A stretch of 18,068 bases of DNA from Gammaproteobacteria bacterium (GTDB taxonomy: Bacteria; Pseudomonadota; Gammaproteobacteria; DRJJ01). The DNA lies in NCBI GenBank assembly GCA_011052255.1, contig DRJJ01000074.1:1-18068 (forward strand), read 5' to 3'. How positions within the stretch are numbered: the first letter of the stretch is position 1; each line of letters starts with the position of its first letter. Both the position numbers and the translations under genes were made by a program. Shown here one piece after another: positions 7,756 to 14,187 of this stretch. Under the pieces are notes generated by a model. That model was given only the letters and a program-made list of their open reading frames with translations, was not told the origin of the DNA and made no database searches.

Positions 7756-8853
7756 CTAAGCTGTTAGAGATGCTTTTATCTGTTCCAGCCGGGCAGGTAA
7801 TACATCTTTCAGTTTGTCGTGCGCCTGGCGTATTATTTTTTCTGTCGTTTCCCAGCTGATGCAGGCATCTGTTACTGAAACACCGTATTGAAGTGTTGCA
7901 AGATCCTTTGGTACCGGCTGATTACCTTCGTGTAAGTTACTTTCCAGCATCATACCGATGATAGACTGATCACCTTCAAGAATCTGGTTACAGCAGTTAT
8001 CCAGTACCAGGGGTTGCAAGCTGTAATCTTTCATCGAATTACCGTGACTGCAATCAACTACAATATTGGCCGACAAACCGGCTTGTTCCAGTTCATTGCG
8101 ACACATCGCAATATTGACTGAATCATAATTAGGCGTTCCCCCGCCACCACGTAACACAACATGGCCCCATGCGTTACCGCGCGTGTGGTAAACCGCACTC
8201 TGTCCGTTCTGGTTGATGCCAAGAAAATGGTGCGGGCGTGAAACGGAATGCAACGCATTAATAGCAACCTGCAGGCTTCCGTCGGTACCGTTCTTGAAGC
8301 CCACCGGGGTAGATAGCCCGCTGGCCATTTCACGGTGAGTCTGGGATTCTGTGGTGCGTGCGCCGATGGCGGTCCAGCTGATCAGATCGGACAGGTATTG
8401 CGGCGTAATCGGATCCAGCGCCTCGGTGGCCATGGGCAGGCCCATATCGACCAGATCACTCAACAGTTTGCGTGCCTTGTACAGACCCTTTTCTATATGG
8501 AAAGAGTCGTCCATGCCGGGATCATTGATCAGGCCTTTCCAGCCCACGGTGGTGCGCGGTTTTTCAAAATAAACACGCATGACCAGGTACAGGGTGTCCT
8601 GCACTTCATCGGCCAGTTTTTTCAGTTTTTCAGCATAAACCAGTGCGGCTTCCGTATCATGGATTGAGCACGGCCCGATAACAATAAACAGTCTGTGATC
8701 TTCGCGATTAAGGATGTCGCGCACCGTCTGACGGCCCTTGAAGACCTGCTTCATGGCGCTGTCGGTGAGCGGATATTTCGCCTTGACCTGTGCCGGTGTC
8801 GGCAGCAAATCCTGCGATAATACATTTACATTGATCAACTGTTGTTCGTCCAT
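7756..8853 (-). CDS. aroF: 3-deoxy-D-arabino-heptulosonate 7-phosphate (DAHP) synthase, class I, Tyr-type
   Basis: The protein catalyses condensation of phosphoenolpyruvate and erythrose-4-phosphate, the first step of aromatic amino-acid synthesis, in the cytoplasm. At 365 residues it is slightly longer than E. coli AroF (356). Visible motifs are GPCSIHD (60-66, metal Cys62), EKPRTTVGWKG (97-107), GARTTESQTHREMASGL (164-180), VGFKNGTDGS (184-193), VLRGG (233-237), DCSHGN (267-272, metal His270), ESNLHEGNQ (304-312, Glu304) and DACISWE (329-335, Asp329), so catalysis should be intact. The phrases SQTHREMASGL, GINQNGQ, CSHGNS and YGVSVTDACISWE match the tyrosine-sensitive AroF of E. coli better than AroG, which is why I use that symbol; feedback specificity is inferred. 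ATG 8851-8853 has only a weak A-rich ribosome site. The 180-base gap upstream holds the sel1 promoter; no TyrR box was found. Confidence 0.93.
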   Translation of the reverse strand: MDEQQLINVNVLSQDLLPTPAQVKAKYPLTDSAMKQVFKGRQTVRDILNREDHRLFIVIGPCSIHDTEAALVYAEKLKKLADEVQDTLYLVMRVYFEKPRTTVGWKGLINDPGMDDSFHIEKGLYKARKLLSDLVDMGLPMATEALDPITPQYLSDLISWTAIGARTTESQTHREMASGLSTPVGFKNGTDGSLQVAINALHSVSRPHHFLGINQNGQSAVYHTRGNAWGHVVLRGGGGTPNYDSVNIAMCRNELEQAGLSANIVVDCSHGNSMKDYSLQPLVLDNCCNQILEGDQSIIGMMLESNLHEGNQPVPKDLATLQYGVSVTDACISWETTEKIIRQAHDKLKDVLPARLEQIKASLTA

Positions 8854-8980
8854 CTTTTTTGCGAACCTGCTTTATGTCTGTTTTAGCCGGTAGCCCGCTA
8901 TTTTTGCTGGTCTGTCCGGGTATCTCGCCTGAACCCCGTATGATACCGTTTTTCAATGGTTTCGTCTTGCAGAATCAGGC

Positions 8981-8986
8981 TATAAT
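8981..8986 (+). promoter_or_regulatory. -10 box of the Sel1-repeat gene
   Basis: A perfect TATAAT in ggctataatccgc lies 48 bases before the start of the Sel1-repeat gene. No good -35 is seen at the expected 16-18 base spacing, so this is a single-element call. Confidence 0.5.
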
Positions 8987-9033
8987 CCGCCTCCCGGCAA
9001 TCATTCTGCCTTAATGAAGCACAGGAAACGCGC

Positions 9034-9471
9034 ATGGCCAATACCGATACCGACCTGATGAGTGGCATCACCGCCTTTGAAGGCAAGCATTTCAGCACTG
9101 CCAGCAGCCTGCTCGGCCCGCTTGCTGAAGACGGCAGCGAAGAAGCACAATTTCGTATGGCGATCATGTGCCAGAATGGCCTGGGTATGGTGGCCAATGA
9201 AGACAGGGCATTCAAGTTTATGAAGGCTGCTGCCGAACAGGGTTATCCACTGGCCCAGCATGGACTCGGTTTTATGTTCATGGAAGGCGAATGTACTGAG
9301 AAGAATCCGGTAGCTGCGGTGCAGTGGTTTGAGAAGGCCGCGGCACAGGGCATGATGGGGTCTGTTACCACGCTGGCGATGATGTACCGGCAGGGTAACG
9401 GGGTGGAAAAGGATGAGCAGAAGGCACGTGAGTTATTTGAGCAGGCGGGGTTTGATCCAGACGAACTGTAA
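9034..9471 (+). CDS. Small Sel1-like repeat protein
   Basis: The 145-residue protein starts at ATG 9034, preceded by caggaaa eight bases upstream, a sound ribosome-binding site. It has about three Sel1/TPR-like helix pairs: residues 35-70 (EEAQFRMAIMCQNGLGM), 71-106 (PLAQHGLGFMFMEGE, WFEKAAAQG) and 107-138 (TLAMMYRQGNGVEKD, ARELFEQAG). The A.E.G / YxxGxGV spacing is typical of the family. There is no signal peptide, so unlike many Sel1 proteins it is probably cytoplasmic. Sel1 repeats bind other proteins; the partner is unknown. It is a single-gene unit divergent from aroF and convergent with pepN. Confidence 0.85.
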   Translation: MANTDTDLMSGITAFEGKHFSTASSLLGPLAEDGSEEAQFRMAIMCQNGLGMVANEDRAFKFMKAAAEQGYPLAQHGLGFMFMEGECTEKNPVAAVQWFEKAAAQGMMGSVTTLAMMYRQGNGVEKDEQKARELFEQAGFDPDEL

Positions 9472-9475
9472 GACA

Positions 9476-9499
9476 GGGAGTTAGCAGGCTCCCTCTCTC
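9476..9499 (+). terminator. Possible weak terminator after the Sel1-repeat gene
   Basis: GGGAG (9476-9480) pairs with CTCCC (9489-9493) and is followed by tctctctt, a T-rich but not pure T tract. It begins five bases after the stop codon. Confidence 0.4.
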
Positions 9500-9510
9500 T
9501 TAGGGAGAGG
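9492..9510. repeat. REP-like palindrome (cctctc / gagagg)
   Basis: The sequence cctctctcttagggagagg forms a 6-bp stem. It belongs by eye to the same family as 6726-6745 and 17921-17941. It lies between the convergent sel1 and pepN genes. Confidence 0.55.
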
Positions 9511-9519
9511 ATTATCCTG

Positions 9520-9550
9520 GTTCCCACGCTCTGCGTGGGAGCGTGGGAAC
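9520..9550. repeat. REP-like perfect hairpin, gttcccacgctc family
   Basis: The arm gttcccacgctc (9520-9531) is the exact reverse complement of 9539-9550, giving a 12-bp stem with a 7-base loop. An alternative inner hairpin, cccacgc-tct-gcgtggg, is also possible. This motif resembles widely scattered bacterial intergenic repeats of the same sequence (recalled, not searched). It lies in the convergent gap downstream of pepN and could act as an mRNA 3' end or bidirectional transcription barrier. Confidence 0.75.
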
Positions 9551-9573
9551 GAGGGATGTGGCTTCAGGGTACA

Positions 9574-12219
9574 TCAACCCTGATCAGCCAGGCTTTTCTC
9601 CACCACTTCATAGCAATCAGGCGATAATCCACTGGTGTTGCTAATCTGTTCCAGTGCCTGACGCATCTGCTGCTGTCTTGCCTGATCGTAGCGGCGCCAG
9701 CGACTCAGACTACCTAGCAGGCGTGCTGCAATCTGGGGATTAATCTTGTCCAGTTCGGCCACCTGCTCTGTCAGAAAGTCATAGCCCTTGCCGCTGCTAT
9801 CATGAAAACAAACCGGGTTGCGCATACAGAAACTGCCTATCAGTGCCCGTACCTTGTTCGGATTTTTGATGCTGAAAGATGGATGTGACATCAATCCTTG
9901 CACGGTTGCCAGCGTATCGTCACCCGGTGAGGTAGCCTGTATCGCAAACCATTTATCCATTACCAGTGGCTGGTGTTGCCATTTATCAGCAAACTGTGCC
10001 AGCGCCTCATTCTGCTCTAGACAGTGATGGTGAACCAGTGCCGCCAGCGCGGCAATCACATCGGTCATGTTATCTGCATTGCGGGACTGCTGCACACATG
10101 ATTGCACGGTTGCCTGATCACCCAGCGTCATCAGATATGACAAGGCTGTATTGCGTAATGCGCGCTTGCCCATTTCCTGCGCACTGGTTGAGTACGAGCC
10201 GCCCTGTTCGTTTTTATAGATACCACCCAGACTTTGAGCCAGCTCCCCAGCCAGTCTTTTCCTGAGTAGTTCACGTAGCTGATGGTTTGCATCAATCGCT
10301 ATGGTCTGCTGAAATTCGCCCAGATAGCTCTCTGAAGGCAAGGCCAGCACCTCAGCCTTGAACGCGGCATCCAGTCCATCATCTGCGAGCATGTGTTGCA
10401 AGGCATCGGCCAGCACCTGTGTTGAATCTGCTGGCAGCTCTTTTGATTCCTGCCCCTGCATAATAAGCCGGATCGCCAGCTTTTGAGCCGCCTCCCAACG
10501 GTTAAATTCATCGGTATCATGCGCCAGCAGGAATGCCAGCTGCTGATCAGTGTAGTCATATTCCAGCTTGACCGGCGCTGAATACCCCCTGAGCAACGAA
10601 GGCAGCGGCTGTTCACTAACCCCCTTGAATCGAAAGGTCTGGCTGGCCTCGCTTAGCACCAGTGTTTTTGTTTTTTCCAGACTATCCGGTTCCGTTTTAT
10701 CCTGGTCAAGCTGAATCGGCAACGCCGCACCTTGCAGGTTGAGCAGACCAAAACGTATGGGTATCACGAAGGGTTCTTTTTTTGCCTGCCCGGGTGTTGC
10801 CGGACAGTGTTGTTCAAATGTCAGACTGTATTCGGCTGTGGCCGCATCATATTCACTGCTTACCTGCACAACCGGTGTCCCTGCCTGGTCGTACCAGCGC
10901 TCAAAACCCGTTAATGCGGCCTGATTCGCATCACGCATTGCAGCCAGAAAATCATCCGTCGTAACGGCCTGACCATCGTGGCGCTGAAAATAAAGATCCA
11001 TACCGCGCCGAAAACCCTCCACACCCAGTAAGGTCTGGTACATGCGCACCACTTCAGCACCCTTGTTATAGACGGTAGTGGTGTAAAAATTATTAATTTC
11101 GACATACGACGCCGGCCGTACCGGGTGCGCCATGGGTCCTGCATCTTCCGGGAACTGGGCTGACCTGAGCGCACGCACATCCTGTATGCGCCTGACCGGG
11201 CGTGAGGTAACATCTGCGCTAAATTCCTGATCCCGGAATACAGTCAGACCTTCCTTAAGACTCAACTGGAACCAGTCACGACAGGTCACTCTGTTGCCGG
11301 TCCAGTTATGAAAATATTCATGCCCAATCACATTTTCGATACCAATGTAATCGTCATCTGTTGCCGTTTCGGGGCTGGCCAGCACATAGCGGGAGTTGAA
11401 AACGTTCAAACCCTTGTTTTCCATGGCGCCCATGTTAAAGGCGTTGACCGCCACTATCATGTAGATCTCCAGGTCATACTCGAGACCGAACACCTGTTCA
11501 TCCCAGTGCATGGACTTTTGCAGCGAACGCATCGCATGGTCACATAATTCGGCGTTCTCGTGCTCAACATAGATGCGACAGTCAATTTTTCGGCCGGAAA
11601 TCGTCGTGTAACGATCTGACTGGCAATGCAAATCTCCTGCTACCAGCGCAAACAGGTAGCTGGGTTTCGGAAATGGGTCGTGCCACTTTACCCAGTGTCG
11701 ATTATTGTCGAGTTCCCCTGATTCAACCGGGTTACCATTTGAAAGCAATACCGGATACGCCTCTTTGTCAGCAATGATGGTGGTCGTATAGGTGGCCATT
11801 ACATCCGGCCGGTCAGGGAACCAGGTGATTTTGCGAAAGCCCTCGGCCTCACACTGGGTACAAAACACCCCGTCAGACAGATACAATCCCTCGAGCGCGG
11901 TGTTCTGGCCAGGGGCAAGGCGTGACTTTAGCGTCAGGGTAAACGCCGCAGGTACGTTTGGAACAAGCAGATTCTGTAAACCAAGGGTATATTGCTCAGT
12001 GGTCAACGCCTGGCCATCTATCAAAATGGCCAGCAACTCCATCTCCTGGCCATCCAGTTGCAGTGCAACCGGCTCATCAGCCAGGCGGCGCAGCGTTAGA
12101 TCTGCTCGGACCTGGGTATGATCCGGATACAGATCAAATTCCAGATTCACCGTGTCAACCGTATAGTCCGGGGACTTGTAATCCTTTAAGTAAATAGCCC
12201 TGGGGGCATCACCCTTCAT
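9574..12219 (-). CDS. pepN: Aminopeptidase N (M1 family metallopeptidase)
   Basis: The protein releases N-terminal amino acids from peptides in the cytoplasm and works late in protein and peptide turnover. It has 881 residues, close to the usual 870. The substrate-binding GAMEN motif is at 264-268. The zinc site HEYFH is at 300-304, with the third ligand Glu323 18 residues further on (LKEGL), and NWTGNRVTCRDWFQLS lies between. These positions are offset by only three from E. coli PepN. An N-terminal beta domain precedes the catalytic domain. The C-terminal half is the large helical domain (VRALIGSFCMRNP, RWRRYD near the end). The ATG at 12217-12219 has aaggga about nine bases upstream. It is transcribed alone, diverging from the FHA gene. 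Confidence 0.97.
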   Translation of the reverse strand: MKGDAPRAIYLKDYKSPDYTVDTVNLEFDLYPDHTQVRADLTLRRLADEPVALQLDGQEMELLAILIDGQALTTEQYTLGLQNLLVPNVPAAFTLTLKSRLAPGQNTALEGLYLSDGVFCTQCEAEGFRKITWFPDRPDVMATYTTTIIADKEAYPVLLSNGNPVESGELDNNRHWVKWHDPFPKPSYLFALVAGDLHCQSDRYTTISGRKIDCRIYVEHENAELCDHAMRSLQKSMHWDEQVFGLEYDLEIYMIVAVNAFNMGAMENKGLNVFNSRYVLASPETATDDDYIGIENVIGHEYFHNWTGNRVTCRDWFQLSLKEGLTVFRDQEFSADVTSRPVRRIQDVRALRSAQFPEDAGPMAHPVRPASYVEINNFYTTTVYNKGAEVVRMYQTLLGVEGFRRGMDLYFQRHDGQAVTTDDFLAAMRDANQAALTGFERWYDQAGTPVVQVSSEYDAATAEYSLTFEQHCPATPGQAKKEPFVIPIRFGLLNLQGAALPIQLDQDKTEPDSLEKTKTLVLSEASQTFRFKGVSEQPLPSLLRGYSAPVKLEYDYTDQQLAFLLAHDTDEFNRWEAAQKLAIRLIMQGQESKELPADSTQVLADALQHMLADDGLDAAFKAEVLALPSESYLGEFQQTIAIDANHQLRELLRKRLAGELAQSLGGIYKNEQGGSYSTSAQEMGKRALRNTALSYLMTLGDQATVQSCVQQSRNADNMTDVIAALAALVHHHCLEQNEALAQFADKWQHQPLVMDKWFAIQATSPGDDTLATVQGLMSHPSFSIKNPNKVRALIGSFCMRNPVCFHDSSGKGYDFLTEQVAELDKINPQIAARLLGSLSRWRRYDQARQQQMRQALEQISNTSGLSPDCYEVVEKSLADQG

Positions 12220-12501
12220 AAAACTGTTTCCCTTGATTAAATTAATGTTAGAATCTTTCGTAACAGGTCAGGGTCATCACGGATGAGCATCATGGATGAC
12301 TCGAAGTCGATCATACTTCGGACAAATCGACCACCCCGCCCAACTACAGACGGTACATTGTGCCTTTCTGTTAAATCCTGATTCAATTGACATTTGTTTA
12401 CAAAAAATGGTGATATTTCACAGAAATTTAACAACTGGTTCTCATAATGATATTATGCTAACACACAGTGAACATAACTAATGGTCTGGGGATCAGAGAC
12501 A
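12220..12501. other. Divergent intergenic region between pepN and the FHA gene
   Basis: This gap of about 280 bases has no convincing gene. It contains the pepN ribosome site at its left end and the FHA-gene promoter (12428-12456) at its right. A TTGACA at 12387-12392 has no good -10 at 17 bases. A 65-codon minus-strand frame with a TTG start (12237-12434) is judged spurious. Confidence 0.7.
12428..12456 (+). promoter_or_regulatory. Sigma70 promoter with extended -10 for the FHA gene
   Basis: A -35 TTAACA (12428-12433, 5 of 6 to consensus) is followed by a 17-base spacer and a -10 TATTAT (12451-12456, 5 of 6). TG one base before the -10 (12448-12449) makes an extended -10. The predicted start is near 12463, about 18, 39 or 93 bases before the three candidate start codons. 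Confidence 0.7.
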
Positions 12502-13302
12502 ATGATACAACTGCGACAAAACGTTTCAACTATACCGGGGAAGTCTTTGATTAACATGCCAACACTTGTTGTAACACGTGAAGATATTATGGTGAAAGAG
12601 CTCGAACTAAAACAGGGCGAGTTAATCATTGGTCGCGATGATGATTGTGATCTGATACTCAACGACAACTCGATCAGCAATCACCACGCCAAGATTATCA
12701 CCCTGTTCAATGCCACTTATATAGAAGACATGAGTAGCACAAATGGTACCTTTGTTAACGGCAAGCAGGTCAAGGAACGCATTCTGCATGATGGTGACAT
12801 AGTCACCGTTGGCAAGCGCTATCGGATATTGTTCGAGAAAACCAGCAACCAGGTCAGTGAAAAAGGTGATAAAACCACCGTCATGAACTGTACCGAGATG
12901 AACAATGCTCTGACTGAATTTGCTCGCAAAAAGAAGCAACCGAAGAACGACAAGGAACCTGCCAGCAGCACGCCCGTTAGCACAATACACACCCAATCTG
13001 AAACAGAGGCCGTTCCTGACGCAGGCATATCCAGCAAGGCCAGTCTGCGCATCATGGCTGGCAAACTCAGTGGACGTGAAATGCCGCTCAACCGCCGTAG
13101 CACACGTTTAAGCCGTAGCGGCCTGACACATGCTAACGTCAAACGCAATGAGCATGGCTATTATTTACAGCGTGATGCGGGCGCGCCGGAAAATAGCAAA
13201 ATTTTGCTCAATGACGTGTCTATCAGTGCAGAGGCGATACTGCTGACCCCCGGTGATGTTATTAACCTGAATGGTATCCTGCTGGAATTTCAAACCGGGT
13301 AA
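12502..13302 (+). CDS. FHA-domain protein with a second, degenerate FHA-like domain
   Basis: Three ATG starts are possible: 12481, 12502 and 12556. I choose 12502 because GGGGA (12488-12492) and AGAGA precede it. The start at 12556 (MPTLVVTRED) is where the FHA fold itself begins and is a real alternative. Numbered from 12481, the first FHA domain spans about 27-118 with the phosphothreonine-binding set GR (51-52), S/NHH (66-69) and SSTNGTFVNG (85-94), all intact. A charged, flexible linker follows (about 120-185, rich in K, T, S, E). The C-terminal 187-273 has FHA-like strands (LTHANVKR, ILLNDVSIS, LLTPGDVINLNG) but lacks the GR and SxxH residues, so it probably does not bind phosphothreonine. 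Such proteins read Ser/Thr phosphorylation. A PP2C-type phosphatase is encoded about 7 kb away, but no Ser/Thr kinase is in the window. Confidence 0.88.
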   Translation: MIQLRQNVSTIPGKSLINMPTLVVTREDIMVKELELKQGELIIGRDDDCDLILNDNSISNHHAKIITLFNATYIEDMSSTNGTFVNGKQVKERILHDGDIVTVGKRYRILFEKTSNQVSEKGDKTTVMNCTEMNNALTEFARKKKQPKNDKEPASSTPVSTIHTQSETEAVPDAGISSKASLRIMAGKLSGREMPLNRRSTRLSRSGLTHANVKRNEHGYYLQRDAGAPENSKILLNDVSISAEAILLTPGDVINLNGILLEFQTG

Positions 13303-13323
13303 CCTGGTTAGCCCTACTCAAGA

Positions 13324-13359
13324 CACAAAAAAGCCCGCAAGCATGCGGGCTTTTTTGTG
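13324..13359. terminator. Strong bidirectional Rho-independent terminator
   Basis: A perfect 15-bp stem joins cacaaaaaagcccgc (13324-13338) and 13345-13359, with loop aagcat. The GC core gcccgc/gcgggc is flanked by six A on one side and six T on the other, so it ends transcription of the FHA gene on the plus strand and of the tRNA-Pro on the minus strand. Confidence 0.95.
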
Positions 13360-13383
13360 CTCTTGTCACGGATAGAGATAAAT

Positions 13384-13460
13384 TGGTCGGGACGACAGGA
13401 TTTGAACCTGTGACCACCACACCCCCAGTGTGGTGCGCTACCAGACTGCGCTACGCCCCG
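13384..13460 (-). tRNA. tRNA-Pro(GGG)
   Basis: The 77-nt gene folds as a full cloverleaf. The acceptor stem is CGGGGCG with CGTCCCG, discriminator A and encoded CCA (13384-13386 region). The anticodon stem CCACA/TGTGG encloses the loop CTGGGGG, giving anticodon GGG at 13424-13426, which reads CCC and CCU. The T arm contains GGTTCAAATCC. It lies downstream of the MerR-type gene, as in Pseudomonas. TACAAT at 13471-13476 (minus) is a possible -10 but lacks a clear -35. Its 3' end leads straight into the bidirectional terminator. Confidence 0.97.
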
Positions 13461-13548
13461 TTGAGATAATATTGTACAGATGGGAATCTCAGGCCGGGTA
13501 TTCTAGCGTACTTGACGGCAGGAAAGAAAGACAAACAGTATTATGTGA

Positions 13549-13905
13549 TCAATTTTTCAGTAGTGACAGAATATCTTCCAGTTCGGTACGAATCTGGCGA
13601 ATTATTTGCTGGCTCTGGTTGCTATCATCTTTTGCACCGGAACTGGTCAGCTTCTGACGCGCACCGCCGATAGTAAAGCCTTGCTCGTATAGCAAGCCTC
13701 GTATCTGGCGTATCATGATCACGTCATGACGCTGATAGTAACGACGATTGCCTCGGCGTTTGATGGGTTTGAGCTGCGGGAATTCCTGCTCCCAGTAACG
13801 CAAGACATGTGGCTTGACGTTACAGAGATCGCTCACTTCACCGATTGTAAAATAACGCTTTCCCGGTATAGCGGGTAGTTCGTTATTGTTCCCTGCCTCC
13901 AGCAT
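13549..13905 (-). CDS. MerR-family transcriptional regulator (MlrA/YcgE-like HTH), downstream of ihfA
   Basis: The 118-residue protein has an N-terminal winged-helix MerR DNA-binding domain: YFTIGEVSDLCNVKPHVLRYWEQEFPQ starts at residue 18 (landmarks FTIGEVS, VLRYWE), then the wing RRGNRRYYQRHDV (50-62) and IRGLLYEQGFTIGGARQKL (68-86). A short helical tail follows, probably for dimerisation, with no effector-binding domain and no clustered Cys, so a metal sensor is unlikely. The ATG lies 23 bases inside the 3' end of ihfA, with agagg three to four bases upstream, so it is likely translationally coupled. This small regulator is conserved next to ihfA in many gammaproteobacteria; its targets are not known to me. 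Confidence 0.9.
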   Translation of the reverse strand: MLEAGNNNELPAIPGKRYFTIGEVSDLCNVKPHVLRYWEQEFPQLKPIKRRGNRRYYQRHDVIMIRQIRGLLYEQGFTIGGARQKLTSSGAKDDSNQSQQIIRQIRTELEDILSLLKN

Positions 13906-14185
13906 ACGCCTCTACTCTTGCTTTTAGTTTTTGTCCTGGCCGAAATGTCACCACACGACGGGCGGTAATAGGTATTTCCTCGCCTGTTTTAGGGTTTCTT
14001 CCCGGTCTCTGATTTTTATCACGCAAATCGAAGTTGCCAAAACCTGACAATTTGGTCTGTCGGCCTGTTTCCAGTGCGCCGCGAATTTCCTCAAAGAACA
14101 TTTCGACCAGTTCCTTGGCTTCTCGCTTATTCAGACCAAGCTCTTCAAACAGGCGTTCTGCCATATCGGCTTTAGTTAGTGCCAT
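13883..14185 (-). CDS. ihfA: Integration host factor subunit alpha
   Basis: IhfA pairs with IhfB to bind and sharply bend DNA, shaping the nucleoid and assisting recombination and sigma54 promoters. The 100-residue protein is near the 99 of E. coli. Visible are the N-terminal helices (ALTKADMAERLFEELG), the body LSGFGNFDLRDKNQRPGRN, and the beta-arm with the intercalating Pro in GRNPKTGEE (62-70), followed by RRVVTFRPGQKLK (76-88). The start is two bases after the pheT stop, and its end overlaps the MerR-type gene by 23 bases, so pheT-ihfA-merR are tightly coupled. Confidence 0.97.
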   Translation of the reverse strand: MALTKADMAERLFEELGLNKREAKELVEMFFEEIRGALETGRQTKLSGFGNFDLRDKNQRPGRNPKTGEEIPITARRVVTFRPGQKLKARVEAYAGGREQ

Positions 14186-14187
14186 GC

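Noticed and set aside
8335..8667. Plus-strand ORFs across aroF
   Set aside because: They are antisense to a complete, well-conserved DAHP synthase and have no ribosome site or family match.
8854..9033. TyrR operator upstream of aroF
   Set aside because: No match to the TGTAAA-N6-TTTACA pattern was found in the gap.
10299..10616. Alternative-frame ORFs inside pepN
   Set aside because: pepN is full length with all motifs; these frames are shadows with no family resemblance.
12237..12434. 65-codon minus-strand frame directly upstream of pepN
   Set aside because: It needs a TTG start with no ribosome site, overlaps the FHA-gene promoter, shows no recognisable family, and its composition looks like chance.
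13384..13460. tRNA-Pro as an attachment site of an integrated element
   Set aside because: No partial duplicate of the tRNA 3' end and no integrase gene were seen in the window.
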